DNA from: Caldilinea sp. CFX5
GTDB lineage: Bacteria > Chloroflexota > Anaerolineae > Caldilineales > Caldilineaceae
Direction of reading: 5' to 3'
NCBI GenBank assembly: GCA_021405325.1
Contig: QWII01000095.1
Location: forward strand, 1-55,423
Length of the DNA: 55,423 nucleotides
Shown here piece after piece: positions 20,101-26,493 of the stretch. A model generated the notes under the pieces. It searched no databases and was not told where the DNA came from. It was given only the letters and a program-made list of their open reading frames with translations. Within the stretch, counting starts at the first letter, position 1. Each line of letters starts with the position of its first letter. The translations under genes and the position numbers were made by a program.

Positions 20101-20254
20101 TCCTATCGAACAGGCTGAGTATGAGCAAAATTTAAAAACGGCAAAACAAGGAGTGCGGCAAGAAACCGCTGTCCAGGCTTGGCATATAGGTCAGTCTTTC
20201 ACCTTGGAACAGGCAATTGACTTTGCGCTAGTGGAGGTAGATTCAGCTTCGTGA
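17147..20254 (+). CDS. Ser/Thr protein kinase-NB-ARC-type STAND NTPase-TPR protein (paralogue 3)
   Basis: The 1035-aa product has the kinase (IGMGGMGAVYEA, VAVKQIV, HRDIKPGNLK, LLDFGLAK), the NTPase (Walker A GPGGVGKT at 334-341, LLLIDNFEQ, TSRELL, LDGLPLAIELAS, RLAVFVGG) and about eight TPR units ending GQSFTLEQAIDFAL. HRDIKPGN has Gly where the paralogues have Ala. The start at 17147 has GGAGGT at 17131-17136. A longer frame from 17069 would run through the conserved promoter-like element. As in paralogue 2, GC falls from about 68% in the kinase (line 17281) to about 33-45% in the TPR part (lines 18901 and 19681), with the change near 18850-18900. This gene is convergent with the GTPase operon, separated by a strong hairpin. 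Confidence 0.9.
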   Translation: MLSANTLLQERYLIVQRIGMGGMGAVYEAMDQRLRHTVAVKQIVRGEPRAFEQEARLLARLRHTALPKVTDHFIDETGQFLVMDFVAGNDLANALALRGSAFPLTDVLAWADQLLAVLTYLHAAEPPVIHRDIKPGNLKLTPSGELMLLDFGLAKGQTHQTETPPTSVPGFSKHFASPEQRHGETTDIRSDLYSVGATLYHLLTNTRPVDAAQRTFAALTGEPDPLPPVHHLNLAIPPVISEVLRKALALDPQHRFASAQAMRDALQHALTTPLTEVGSSEANGALPPTTLPAPIAIPNNLPAQLTTLVGRTEESNAIQQLLQRTDVRLVTLTGPGGVGKTRLGLRVAEAVLSQFPDGVFFVSLAPIRDPNLVISTITQTLGVSEVGSTPLLESLQAHLRDKQMLLLIDNFEQVIDAAPRLTDLLTTCPRLKILATSRELLNLSPEHQYSVPVLPLPDLTHLPHLEALAQVAAVDLFVQRAQAHKPDFALDAVNARIVAELCIRLDGLPLAIELASARVKLLTPQAMLTKLDDRFKLLRGGARDLPDRQRTLQTTLDWSYDLLTEAEKTLFRRLAVFVGGQTLAASQTVCNPVDDVKVPPLPIDYLDGLASLLDKSLLYQTIGVDDESRYMMLATIHEYALKQLTQSGEKEALFKRHAIFYADMVEQIDPELLGPHQELGWKRLQAEYDNIRTALQSAEESRESAIGLRLGGAMWQFWMRQGHIAEGRLRLEKFLAMSNAEKNGDRAKALTTAGILAHFQSDFGAAQTLYEESLQIRRELGLERGIASSLNNLGVLAMNQGDYLKARILYEECLAIEQRLGLDQDIPGSLMNLGLIAYYQGEYLKAISLYEESLLLYKKLDRKHTIADLYLNLSSVAYSQCDYTTAYKHAQESIAISRELGYQWCLAASLGTLGSTARSQGDHQAAHRALAEGLTIIRELGDKRVIAGLLENFGILAVTRGQLERALCLFGAAARLRELTGIPLPPIEQAEYEQNLKTAKQGVRQETAVQAWHIGQSFTLEQAIDFALVEVDSAS

Positions 20255-20289
20255 GTTTAGTGTACATATTGTAAAACCTGAAAAATGAA

Positions 20290-20326
20290 GATAATTTGGG
20301 GAAGCTGATGGCTTCCCCAAATTATC
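20290..20326. terminator. Bidirectional hairpin terminator
   Basis: Arms 20290-20305 and 20311-20326 (GATAATTTGGGGAAGC and its complement) are perfect with a 5-nt loop, between the convergent kinase 3 gene and the GTPase operon. A/T-rich flanks on both sides fit termination in both directions. Confidence 0.75.
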
Positions 20327-20337
20327 TCAAAATGACA

Positions 20338-21573
20338 TTAGCTCAGTTGTACTTTCCTGTCGACATCGCCATTGTTATGGTTATTACTGCTGCTACCGTC
20401 ACCTGCCACCTGCACCCCGCCTTTATCTTTTGAGCTACGTGTGAAAATATTGCTGGTATAGCGCGAAGGTTGCTCATCTTTGAAGACTTTGGACTTTTCA
20501 GCCTGCTTTTGCCAATCAGGGATCATCTCATGGATAGGGCAAACCGACGACGGCGGCGCTGTTGATGGCGTGACCCGTGGCGACCAACGCCTAGCCTGAT
20601 CAGCAGGTTGAGCAGACCGCTGTTGCGGTTGGCCAGGATTCTTCTCTTTCGGTTTAATGACTTCGCCGACGACTGCATCCAACGCGCCAAATAACAATGC
20701 CAAAAGACGCTTGATCCATTTACCAAGTTCATTGAGCCATTCGCTGTGACTCTGCTCTTCGGACGACGGCCCCTTGTCGGCATCTGAAATCCCTTGAATC
20801 TCTGGTTGCCCCGACATAGGATGGAGATTAGGGGGTACTCCTGGGATTAGTGTTTCTCTTTGTTGTGCGCGCTGGACGGTATAGCCAATGCGGGCATCCG
20901 CGGGAAATTGCTCAACTGTCACATTGGCAAACAGACTATTCACAGCGCTGCTGATATTCTCCAAGCCGAGGCAGAGGGAGATATCTCCCCTATGTTGCGC
21001 AGCGACTGACCATAAAGCTACATCATAGCTCTTGTTTGCAAAGGGCCACATCGCTACTGCTTGAGGGGCTTCGTTTAATTGAATCGAGGGTTTCGTTGAT
21101 TGGAGCGAAGATGGGAAAGCGAGTTCCGTATAAGCAACCGGGTTGAGCGTCTGTGCATTCCTGTGATAATTCTGCTCGTGCCAACGCATGATGACGTTTT
21201 CATAAAGAGGTGCAAAATGTTCAAGGTCACAGATAGGAAAATTAACAGGCGTCAGGGATTGAGTGACATAGCCGAGAAAGACATAAAGCGGTCGGCCATG
21301 TTCATCGCATGTAAATTCTTCTTGTGTACAGACTGCTGCTGCCATACAGACGACACCCATGACACAATGCGTTACCCCCGTATCACTCTGGCGCTTGAAA
21401 AGCAGCCAACGCGGATGCCGGCGTAAGGGATGTACCGTCTGAGTAGCGGCTGTAATATACTGCCAGGCCCAGCCGATTTGCTCAACGCCAAAATCAGCGG
21501 GCAGAGCAATCAAGTTGGGCCGGAAATCGACCGAATAGGTTCGTCCGTGAACGATGGGCGCCCAGGTGTTCAT
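20338..21573 (-). CDS. Unknown protein of the GTPase operon, with C-terminal hydrophobic helix
   Basis: The last gene of the five-gene minus-strand operon encodes 411 aa. Its start overlaps the stop of the preceding GTPase gene by 4 nt (ATGA), so the two are probably translationally coupled. Residues 1-230 look globular: it opens with GRTYSVDFRPNLIALP, has an aromatic WAWQYI segment and several cysteines. Around residues 285-310 is an amphipathic to hydrophobic helix (WIKRLLALLFGALDAVVG) that may contact a membrane. The tail is Ser/Asn/Lys-rich and likely disordered (SSSNNHNNGD). No family is recognised with confidence. Position and coupling resemble the GTPase-associated proteins of described conflict systems, so a partner or effector role for the GTPases is possible. 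Confidence 0.6.
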   Translation of the reverse strand: MNTWAPIVHGRTYSVDFRPNLIALPADFGVEQIGWAWQYITAATQTVHPLRRHPRWLLFKRQSDTGVTHCVMGVVCMAAAVCTQEEFTCDEHGRPLYVFLGYVTQSLTPVNFPICDLEHFAPLYENVIMRWHEQNYHRNAQTLNPVAYTELAFPSSLQSTKPSIQLNEAPQAVAMWPFANKSYDVALWSVAAQHRGDISLCLGLENISSAVNSLFANVTVEQFPADARIGYTVQRAQQRETLIPGVPPNLHPMSGQPEIQGISDADKGPSSEEQSHSEWLNELGKWIKRLLALLFGALDAVVGEVIKPKEKNPGQPQQRSAQPADQARRWSPRVTPSTAPPSSVCPIHEMIPDWQKQAEKSKVFKDEQPSRYTSNIFTRSSKDKGGVQVAGDGSSSNNHNNGDVDRKVQLS

Positions 21574-22529
21574 AAGCCGATCTTCCCCTCCCTACCATTA
21601 AAGTAAACTGTTGCCTCGCTGCCCAGCAATTCTAGACGCAGTTTTTGGGTCTGACGTTCGTACTGCGCTGAACGTTCCTGCTGGGCTTGCGCCTGTTCAT
21701 CATGGCTTTTAATATCATTACTGGCAAACCAACGCGGAATGAACCATTTCTCTTTATGCTCGGTCGCCTGTGTCCGATGATAGGTTGCATTGGACACAAC
21801 GTTAATGCGGTTCTTATCCAATCGGCTGTAGACCGAAAAAACAACGGGGAGATGGACGTTCAATGGCGCGATCTCCGCATTAGGATTTTGTGCCAAATCA
21901 AGCCCCAGGCTTATCGGACAGATCATTACGGTCCAGCCCTCACCTTCAACAAAAAAGTCATTAAACTCTTCGCTAATTGTTTGGGTGATCTCCGTCCATT
22001 CCCGTTTGCCCAACCATTGATCACTTTTGGTCACTACAATTACAATATCCATCGAAGCGCTACGCTTACGCAATTCAGGGATCAAAAACTGTTTCATTCG
22101 TGCGGCAGAATTACGGATTGACTTTAGATCACGCGCCAGTTTATCGCCAGGAATGCAGAGAAAAACAGCGTCAGATTGCATCAAATAATTACGCAATGTC
22201 TCAAGATCAGCAGCCGCCACCGTCTCCTTTTCCTGGAGAACATTGCCGCGGTAATCGAGCCAGCGAAAGTTAAGCCACGGCTTTAAACCATAGTTGAAAC
22301 CGAAAAGATATTCGGTGGATTGGGCCGTCGGCTCCGGCCAACGGGTTTTATCCTGTTCGGCGATAATCGTTTCCCACCAATTGCTGAGATCCAAATCCTG
22401 ATCTAAGTCTTCAGCCGAGAAAGCAAAGCCGCGCACGCCGGTGCGCATAATCCCATACATGCCAGCAAGAAAACAGGTTTTCCCTGAACCGGATTCCCCC
22501 AACGTCATAATGGTAATCGTCTCCGTCAT
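21570..22529 (-). CDS. P-loop GTPase 2 of the operon
   Basis: The 319-aa protein has Walker A/G1 GESGSGKT (11-18), a G3-type DYRG (92-95) and G4-type TKSD (167-170) followed by Trp, so it looks like a TRAFAC-type GTPase rather than a kinase. The Met-Tyr-Gly run after the P-loop (AGMYG) is shared with GTPase 1. The C-terminal part after about residue 235 is charged, Gln/Glu-rich and helical, with a final RLELLGSEA segment. There is no membrane helix. The upstream gap to GTPase 1 is 108 bp, wider than the other operon junctions, so a second promoter there is possible. Its stop overlaps the start of the next gene. It is probably one half of a two-GTPase switch with the gene at 22638. Confidence 0.8.
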   Translation of the reverse strand: MTETITIMTLGESGSGKTCFLAGMYGIMRTGVRGFAFSAEDLDQDLDLSNWWETIIAEQDKTRWPEPTAQSTEYLFGFNYGLKPWLNFRWLDYRGNVLQEKETVAAADLETLRNYLMQSDAVFLCIPGDKLARDLKSIRNSAARMKQFLIPELRKRSASMDIVIVVTKSDQWLGKREWTEITQTISEEFNDFFVEGEGWTVMICPISLGLDLAQNPNAEIAPLNVHLPVVFSVYSRLDKNRINVVSNATYHRTQATEHKEKWFIPRWFASNDIKSHDEQAQAQQERSAQYERQTQKLRLELLGSEATVYFNGREGKIGL

Positions 22530-22637
22530 TGTTTCACCCCCTACTATTAATTGCTATCATTACTTGATAAGTTGTCCAGAGCCACTGCAATCAGTAGTAA
22601 ATGGATCAGTGACCCACTATCGTACTGACCCACTGCG

Positions 22638-23519
22638 CTAAAATTTAACCAGATCATCCAGATACGTATTCAGTTGTTTGGCCGGTTCGATGAGCGGCTC
22701 GTAAATGGAATACAGCGCATAGGCTTGCTGCGCCTCTTGGGCTGCCATCTGACTATAAGTTGTTTCCCCACAAAGCATCCGCCCTAGGTTGCGGAAGAAG
22801 GTATTGTGCGCTTCATAGGCTTGCATGCGTTCGAGCCGTTCTTCGATCATCTTTTGTAGGACAAACGCCCGCAGGAGAATCCCCATTTGAAGGACATAGA
22901 GAACCGGTAATTCGACATTCATGGCATTGAGACCGCAGGCCACCGGCATGTATGAACCATTGACTAATTGACTAGCTTGCACCGATTCGATCAACGGGTT
23001 AACCGGTTCGATTAAGTGACTCATCTCTTTCTCTTGATTGACCAGATCGTACTTGGTAAAGACGACCGCAAGCCCAATCGGGTATTCCACTTCCTTCACA
23101 GCGCGAATCACAAGCTGAATCATGCGGGCGGTCTCACGGTGCGCCCGCTTTTGCACCATCATTTCGGCGTCACAGAAGACGATGATGCCATCAGCCTGCT
23201 TCAGATCGCTCAATAACTCCCGTGTTTGCTGACCGTCGGTGCGTTCTAAGAGTGCGCCACCGCGGTAATCAGTCCAGGTAAAGGGTAAAACTTCCTCCTG
23301 TTTAAACAACAAGCGGAATTCATAGGCGTTGCGTTGATCCGTTGCTGCAGGCCAGCATTTGCGTGTTACGTCTGCATGAGTTTCCAGGAGGCGATGATGG
23401 TTTTTGCGATCTTTAGCCTGTAAGCTAAAACCATTGATCGGTCTTTGTAGACGACCGTACATTGAAGCCATATAGGTAGTTTTACCAACACCGGAGTGAC
23501 CAAGCATAACAATGTTCAT
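22638..23519 (-). CDS. P-loop GTPase 1 of the operon
   Basis: This 293-aa protein has G1 GHSGVGKT (7-14), G3-type DYRG (84-87) and G4-type TKYD (155-158). The segment ASMYGRL after the P-loop and TWTDYRGG strongly recall GTPase 2, so the pair probably arose by an old duplication, although overall identity is low. The C-terminal third is alpha-helical with a hydrophobic segment near 225-245 (LYVLQMGILLRAFVLQKM) and a Gln/Ala-rich region. The start overlaps the end of the coiled-coil gene by 4 nt, indicating translational coupling. Dual P-loop proteins beside a coiled-coil partner are typical of bacterial GTPase-centred signalling or defence operons; function here is unproven. Confidence 0.8.
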   Translation of the reverse strand: MNIVMLGHSGVGKTTYMASMYGRLQRPINGFSLQAKDRKNHHRLLETHADVTRKCWPAATDQRNAYEFRLLFKQEEVLPFTWTDYRGGALLERTDGQQTRELLSDLKQADGIIVFCDAEMMVQKRAHRETARMIQLVIRAVKEVEYPIGLAVVFTKYDLVNQEKEMSHLIEPVNPLIESVQASQLVNGSYMPVACGLNAMNVELPVLYVLQMGILLRAFVLQKMIEERLERMQAYEAHNTFFRNLGRMLCGETTYSQMAAQEAQQAYALYSIYEPLIEPAKQLNTYLDDLVKF

Positions 23520-24928
23520 TGTTGTTTCCTCCCAAGAAAGATTGCAATTGGATCGTCATAGATTTGATACCGTGGTGGCGGCGGCGGTTGCCGTTTTGTG
23601 GCCGGGCCGGGCGCATTGCTGGAGGGATCCATTGTCCTCCCTACCTGGGGGGTGTAATCGGCAGATCCCAGGCCAATATCGACATCTTCCTGTGGTACTG
23701 TTTGCTCGGCGGCGCGCTCTCCCCCTGTTTGTTGAAAGCATTGCTGCCGGGCCATCTGCACGACGCGAATCTGTGCAAAAATCTCCGTTTGCCACTCCAT
23801 CATAGCGGCACCTTCCAGGCAATATATGTGCGGTTCGTGCAGCGGATTGACTGACAGGTAATAAAGATCAGTCAGAAAAGCGGCCAAGAACTGATGCATT
23901 TCGACAATTGTGCGACGCACCTGGCGCAAAGCCGCCTCTACCGGGACGCCCGCCTGTATCAATTGCGCTTGCTCTTCCTGCCAATGCCAGGACAGCGTCT
24001 CGGTCAATACTTCACCCTTGCTGCTGAAGCTAAAGTGGATAAAGACTTTGTCATCGGTGATGTTGCTATAGAGAATGGCCGTCGGCAAGGGGGCAAGCAG
24101 AGTTTCCAGCTTCTTGACTTCGGTATCAAAAATGGGCCGGTCAAAAAATTTACCAAAAAATTGCACCGGACAGAGCGGATCGTTGGCCGGATACTGTTCT
24201 TCTAAAAAAGCTTTAAGTTCGCTGGGCAACTCCAACGGCAAGTTTTCTATGAACGTGGTCGGCGCCGCGCAACTGATCACCGGCGGCGAGACGATCACTA
24301 GCAGCCGGTGGTGCTGACTGTGGCTACTCAGGATCTGTTGCATCTCGTGGCGGCTTAGGATGCCAGCCCATTTGTGTTCATCCCAATACGCCTGCAACTC
24401 CTGTTGTTTGTATTCGATAGTCTGGGCGGTCTGTTGGCGTAGCACTTCCAGATATTGATGCCCTAGCACTTGCTTCGCTGCCAGCCCTTGCTCGATCAAT
24501 TGAAGTTCTTTAGTGCGTAATTGAAGCATGACTGCCAGCGCTTGGCGTTGGGCATCCCCCATCATCTGCTCATGCCGCAATCGTTCTTGCATCAAGACCA
24601 GTTCCTGGCGACGCACTGCCAGGTTTTCAGCCGTAAGTTGCAGTGCATACTCTGCCCGTTTGGCCTCGGCGGCAGCAATCCGAATAGTAGCCTCGGCTTC
24701 CACTTTGTGCAGGGCAGCCGCTTCTTTCTGCAGAAGCAACCATGCTTCTTCCCGTTGCGCCTGCTGCGCCAAATAACGTTGCTCCGGCAGTCCAAGTCGG
24801 GGGACTGGCAGTTGTTTGTTTTTCGCACCTTGGGCTTTGTCCGGGAAAAAATATGTCATGGCTTTGTCAATCACTCGTTTGGTCACATTGAAACCCGTTA
24901 GTACCACCATTGTTTCTAAAATCGGCAT
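23516..24928 (-). CDS. Coiled-coil protein of the GTPase operon
   Basis: The 470-aa protein starts with a short hydrophobic stretch (ILETMVVLTGFNV) that may attach it to a membrane. A long Gln/Glu/Ala/Leu-rich coiled coil covers about residues 45-190. A globular region (about 200-390) begins RLLVIVSPPVISCAAP and contains ILYSNI and FIHFSFSS, which look like beta strands. The tail is Pro-rich (RQPPPPPRYQIYDDP), probably a disordered peptide. No family is recognised. AAGGAGG lies upstream of the ATG at 24928, and the 3' end overlaps GTPase 1 by 4 nt. A scaffold or sensor that feeds the GTPases is a reasonable inference from the operon. Confidence 0.7.
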   Translation of the reverse strand: MPILETMVVLTGFNVTKRVIDKAMTYFFPDKAQGAKNKQLPVPRLGLPEQRYLAQQAQREEAWLLLQKEAAALHKVEAEATIRIAAAEAKRAEYALQLTAENLAVRRQELVLMQERLRHEQMMGDAQRQALAVMLQLRTKELQLIEQGLAAKQVLGHQYLEVLRQQTAQTIEYKQQELQAYWDEHKWAGILSRHEMQQILSSHSQHHRLLVIVSPPVISCAAPTTFIENLPLELPSELKAFLEEQYPANDPLCPVQFFGKFFDRPIFDTEVKKLETLLAPLPTAILYSNITDDKVFIHFSFSSKGEVLTETLSWHWQEEQAQLIQAGVPVEAALRQVRRTIVEMHQFLAAFLTDLYYLSVNPLHEPHIYCLEGAAMMEWQTEIFAQIRVVQMARQQCFQQTGGERAAEQTVPQEDVDIGLGSADYTPQVGRTMDPSSNAPGPATKRQPPPPPRYQIYDDPIAIFLGRKQQ

Positions 24929-25079
24929 CTTTTCCCTCCTTTTGGCAAAATCATGAGTGGTTAGCAGTCAACTATTCCGGTTAACAAACGACAGACAGCG
25001 TATCCTACTCATAGATAAATCTGATTACAGGCGCACATATCAGCGCAATAGCTTCACTGGTTATTTGTGCGACTTTTAA

Positions 25080-25415
25080 TCAGTATTGCCACCGGCAAGC
25101 ATGACCGGCGCAGCAGGTCAATGGGCTGTAACCGCAATCACAACCGCCACAAAACCGCAATTGCGCAAATTGTGAGCGTGACGAAAGCTTCGAATGTAGC
25201 ATGCTCACCTCACTAGCACCTTCTAAGTTCTCACTATCTTGAGTAATGTCGTGCGGTGGCGGCCAATCTAGTGCTCGTTCATCACCTTCCATCGGTAGAT
25301 CGGCTAGATCAGCCTCATCACTGTCGTCAAAACCTGTCAACTCTTGCTCGTCAATGGCTACCGTGCCATTATCCAGATCATCCCAATCATCAAAGAAATC
25401 AAAATCAATAATCAT
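25080..25415 (-). CDS. Small protein with acidic N-terminus and Cys-rich C-terminus
   Basis: The first gene of the operon encodes 111 aa. Residues 1-55 are strikingly acidic (FDFFDDWDDLD and many later Asp/Glu). The last 25 residues hold six cysteines in a C-x2-C-x-C-x6-C-C-x4-C pattern (FCGGCDCGY, then CCAGHAC). This could bind a metal cluster, form disulfides, or be the core of a modified peptide following an acidic leader, but no modifying enzyme is adjacent. AAAGGGG sits about 9 nt before the ATG at 25415. The next gene begins about 150 bp downstream, and that gap shows no other gene. The family is unknown. Confidence 0.6.
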   Translation of the reverse strand: MIIDFDFFDDWDDLDNGTVAIDEQELTGFDDSDEADLADLPMEGDERALDWPPPHDITQDSENLEGASEVSMLHSKLSSRSQFAQLRFCGGCDCGYSPLTCCAGHACRWQY

Positions 25416-25443
25416 AGTTAAACACCCCTTTCGACTAAAGAAT

Positions 25444-25509
25444 GATCAGTCTCTCCCATTAGAGCAGGCGATTGACTTCGCGTTATCAAATGGAAGTCAC
25501 ATGAAATAA
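25444..25509 (+). pseudogene. C-terminal remnant of a fifth kinase-NTPase-TPR paralogue
   Basis: The frame reads DQSLPLEQAIDFALSNGSHMK then TAA. The full paralogue at 17147 ends GQSFTLEQAIDFALVEVDSAS: nine residues (LEQAIDFAL) are identical, while five of those nine codons differ only at synonymous positions. The other paralogues end with the same kind of motif. No kinase or TPR homology continues upstream, where the GTPase operon begins on the other strand. This is best explained as the surviving end of a deleted fifth paralogue. Confidence 0.6.
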
Positions 25510-25609
25510 ATTTCCTCAGGTAACAGTTACGAGGAGAATAGCCGCTACCTGAGGAATAAGGGGACTGTCCTATACACCTAGTGCATTTGCAAGTAGGTTG
25601 TTTGGTGCA

Positions 25610-25642
25610 AGACCACTGCAATCATAGGTGAAGCAGTGGTCT
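25610..25642 (-). terminator. Hairpin downstream of the Tyr-rich secreted protein gene
   Basis: Arms 25610-25619 and 25633-25642 (AGACCACTGC / GCAGTGGTCT) with a 13-nt loop lie 54 nt after the stop of the minus-strand gene at 25697. Another short inverted repeat, CCTCAGGTA with TACCTGAGG, lies at about 25514-25554. The rest of the 25416-25696 gap holds only the kinase remnant. Confidence 0.45.
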
Positions 25643-25696
25643 CGCCCCGAAACGCATTTCGGATTCTGCACTCGCGGCTTGTGTTCACTACGGGGC

Positions 25697-26248
25697 CTAT
25701 TCATCATCACTGCTGTAGCTATTGTAATAACTGCCATTATCATAGGAACTACTTGCCGAACCGGCGTAGTATTCGGCTGAATCATAGTCGCCCTGTGCGG
25801 CATAATAGTCAGACTGTTCGTTATACCAGTCGCCCCAACTGTTGTGCCAGGCGCCCTGTTCGGCGTACCATTCGCTCCACCCATCCTCCGTTGATTCACT
25901 GTTGCTATTGTCATAGCCATAAGTGGAAGTGCCGCCAGAACCGCCGGCATAGCCGCCGGCGCTGTAACCCGTGCTGGCCCAATTGGTGTAACAGCCCAAG
26001 CCATCGACCAGATACAACTGGTTGTAGGCGTTGATGGCATAGACATAGCCATTGGCGTCCACCAGACACTGGTTGCCATATTGGTCAATGTACGGATTGC
26101 CATAGTCATCAGCCGCCACCCAGTACGGGTTACCGGCTTGGTCGGTGATCACAGCTTGGGCATAGGCCGCCGGGGTGACAAACAACCCCAATGACGCAGC
26201 GCAGAGCATGGCCGCCGCAAGCATGAGCGGAAACCGTTTTGCAAACAT
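25697..26248 (-). CDS. Secreted Tyr/Ser/Gly-rich low-complexity protein, divergent partner of kinase 4
   Basis: The 183-aa product has a signal peptide (MFAKRFPLMLAAAMLCAASL, cleavage near AYA). Residues 31-90 carry repeated N-P-Y, D-Q-Y-G-N and N-G-Y-V-Y motifs. The rest is aromatic and polar: Gly/Ser/Tyr/Asn/Asp/Trp with W-S-E-W-Y, W-x-N-S-W and Y-D-S-A-E-Y-Y-type units and almost no Lys or Arg, ending acidic (SSDDE). Such a composition suggests a disordered, possibly self-associating or surface-coating protein. Overlapping frames were set aside because only this one has a signal peptide. It is transcribed away from kinase 4, with 245 bp between starts. Confidence 0.65.
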   Translation of the reverse strand: MFAKRFPLMLAAAMLCAASLGLFVTPAAYAQAVITDQAGNPYWVAADDYGNPYIDQYGNQCLVDANGYVYAINAYNQLYLVDGLGCYTNWASTGYSAGGYAGGSGGTSTYGYDNSNSESTEDGWSEWYAEQGAWHNSWGDWYNEQSDYYAAQGDYDSAEYYAGSASSSYDNGSYYNSYSSDDE

Positions 26249-26386
26249 GGTGTCATCTCCTTATCAATTTGGTAGGAACCTACGGGTTGCTTCGCCCTTC
26301 AGGTTTGGTTGGTGAGCGCTACACCCTCTGTACCCTGAAGTTGGCCCTAGCTTAGCAGAATGGCTTAGGTGGTTGTAGCGCCATTT

Positions 26387-26436
26387 CCTCGCGATTGGCG
26401 GAAACTTTGCAGAGATTACAGCGTTTATTAGAATAG
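26387..26436 (+). promoter_or_regulatory. Conserved upstream element, copy 4 (kinase 4)
   Basis: CCTCGCGATTGGCGGAAAC, TTTGCAGAGATTACA and TTTATTAGAATAG match copy 2 closely. The upstream GGTTGTAGCGCCATTT (from about 26371) is also shared with it. The kinase start lies about 58 nt downstream. Confidence 0.65.
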
Positions 26437-26493
26437 ACTATATCGAATCAACCACCGTTACGTAACCACGCTAAACGCACAGGAGCGTTATCG

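Noticed and set aside
25570..26109. Alternative minus-strand frame overlapping the Tyr-rich secreted protein
   Set aside because: It has Thr/Met/Ala low-complexity sequence typical of a shifted frame, while the chosen frame begins with a signal peptide.
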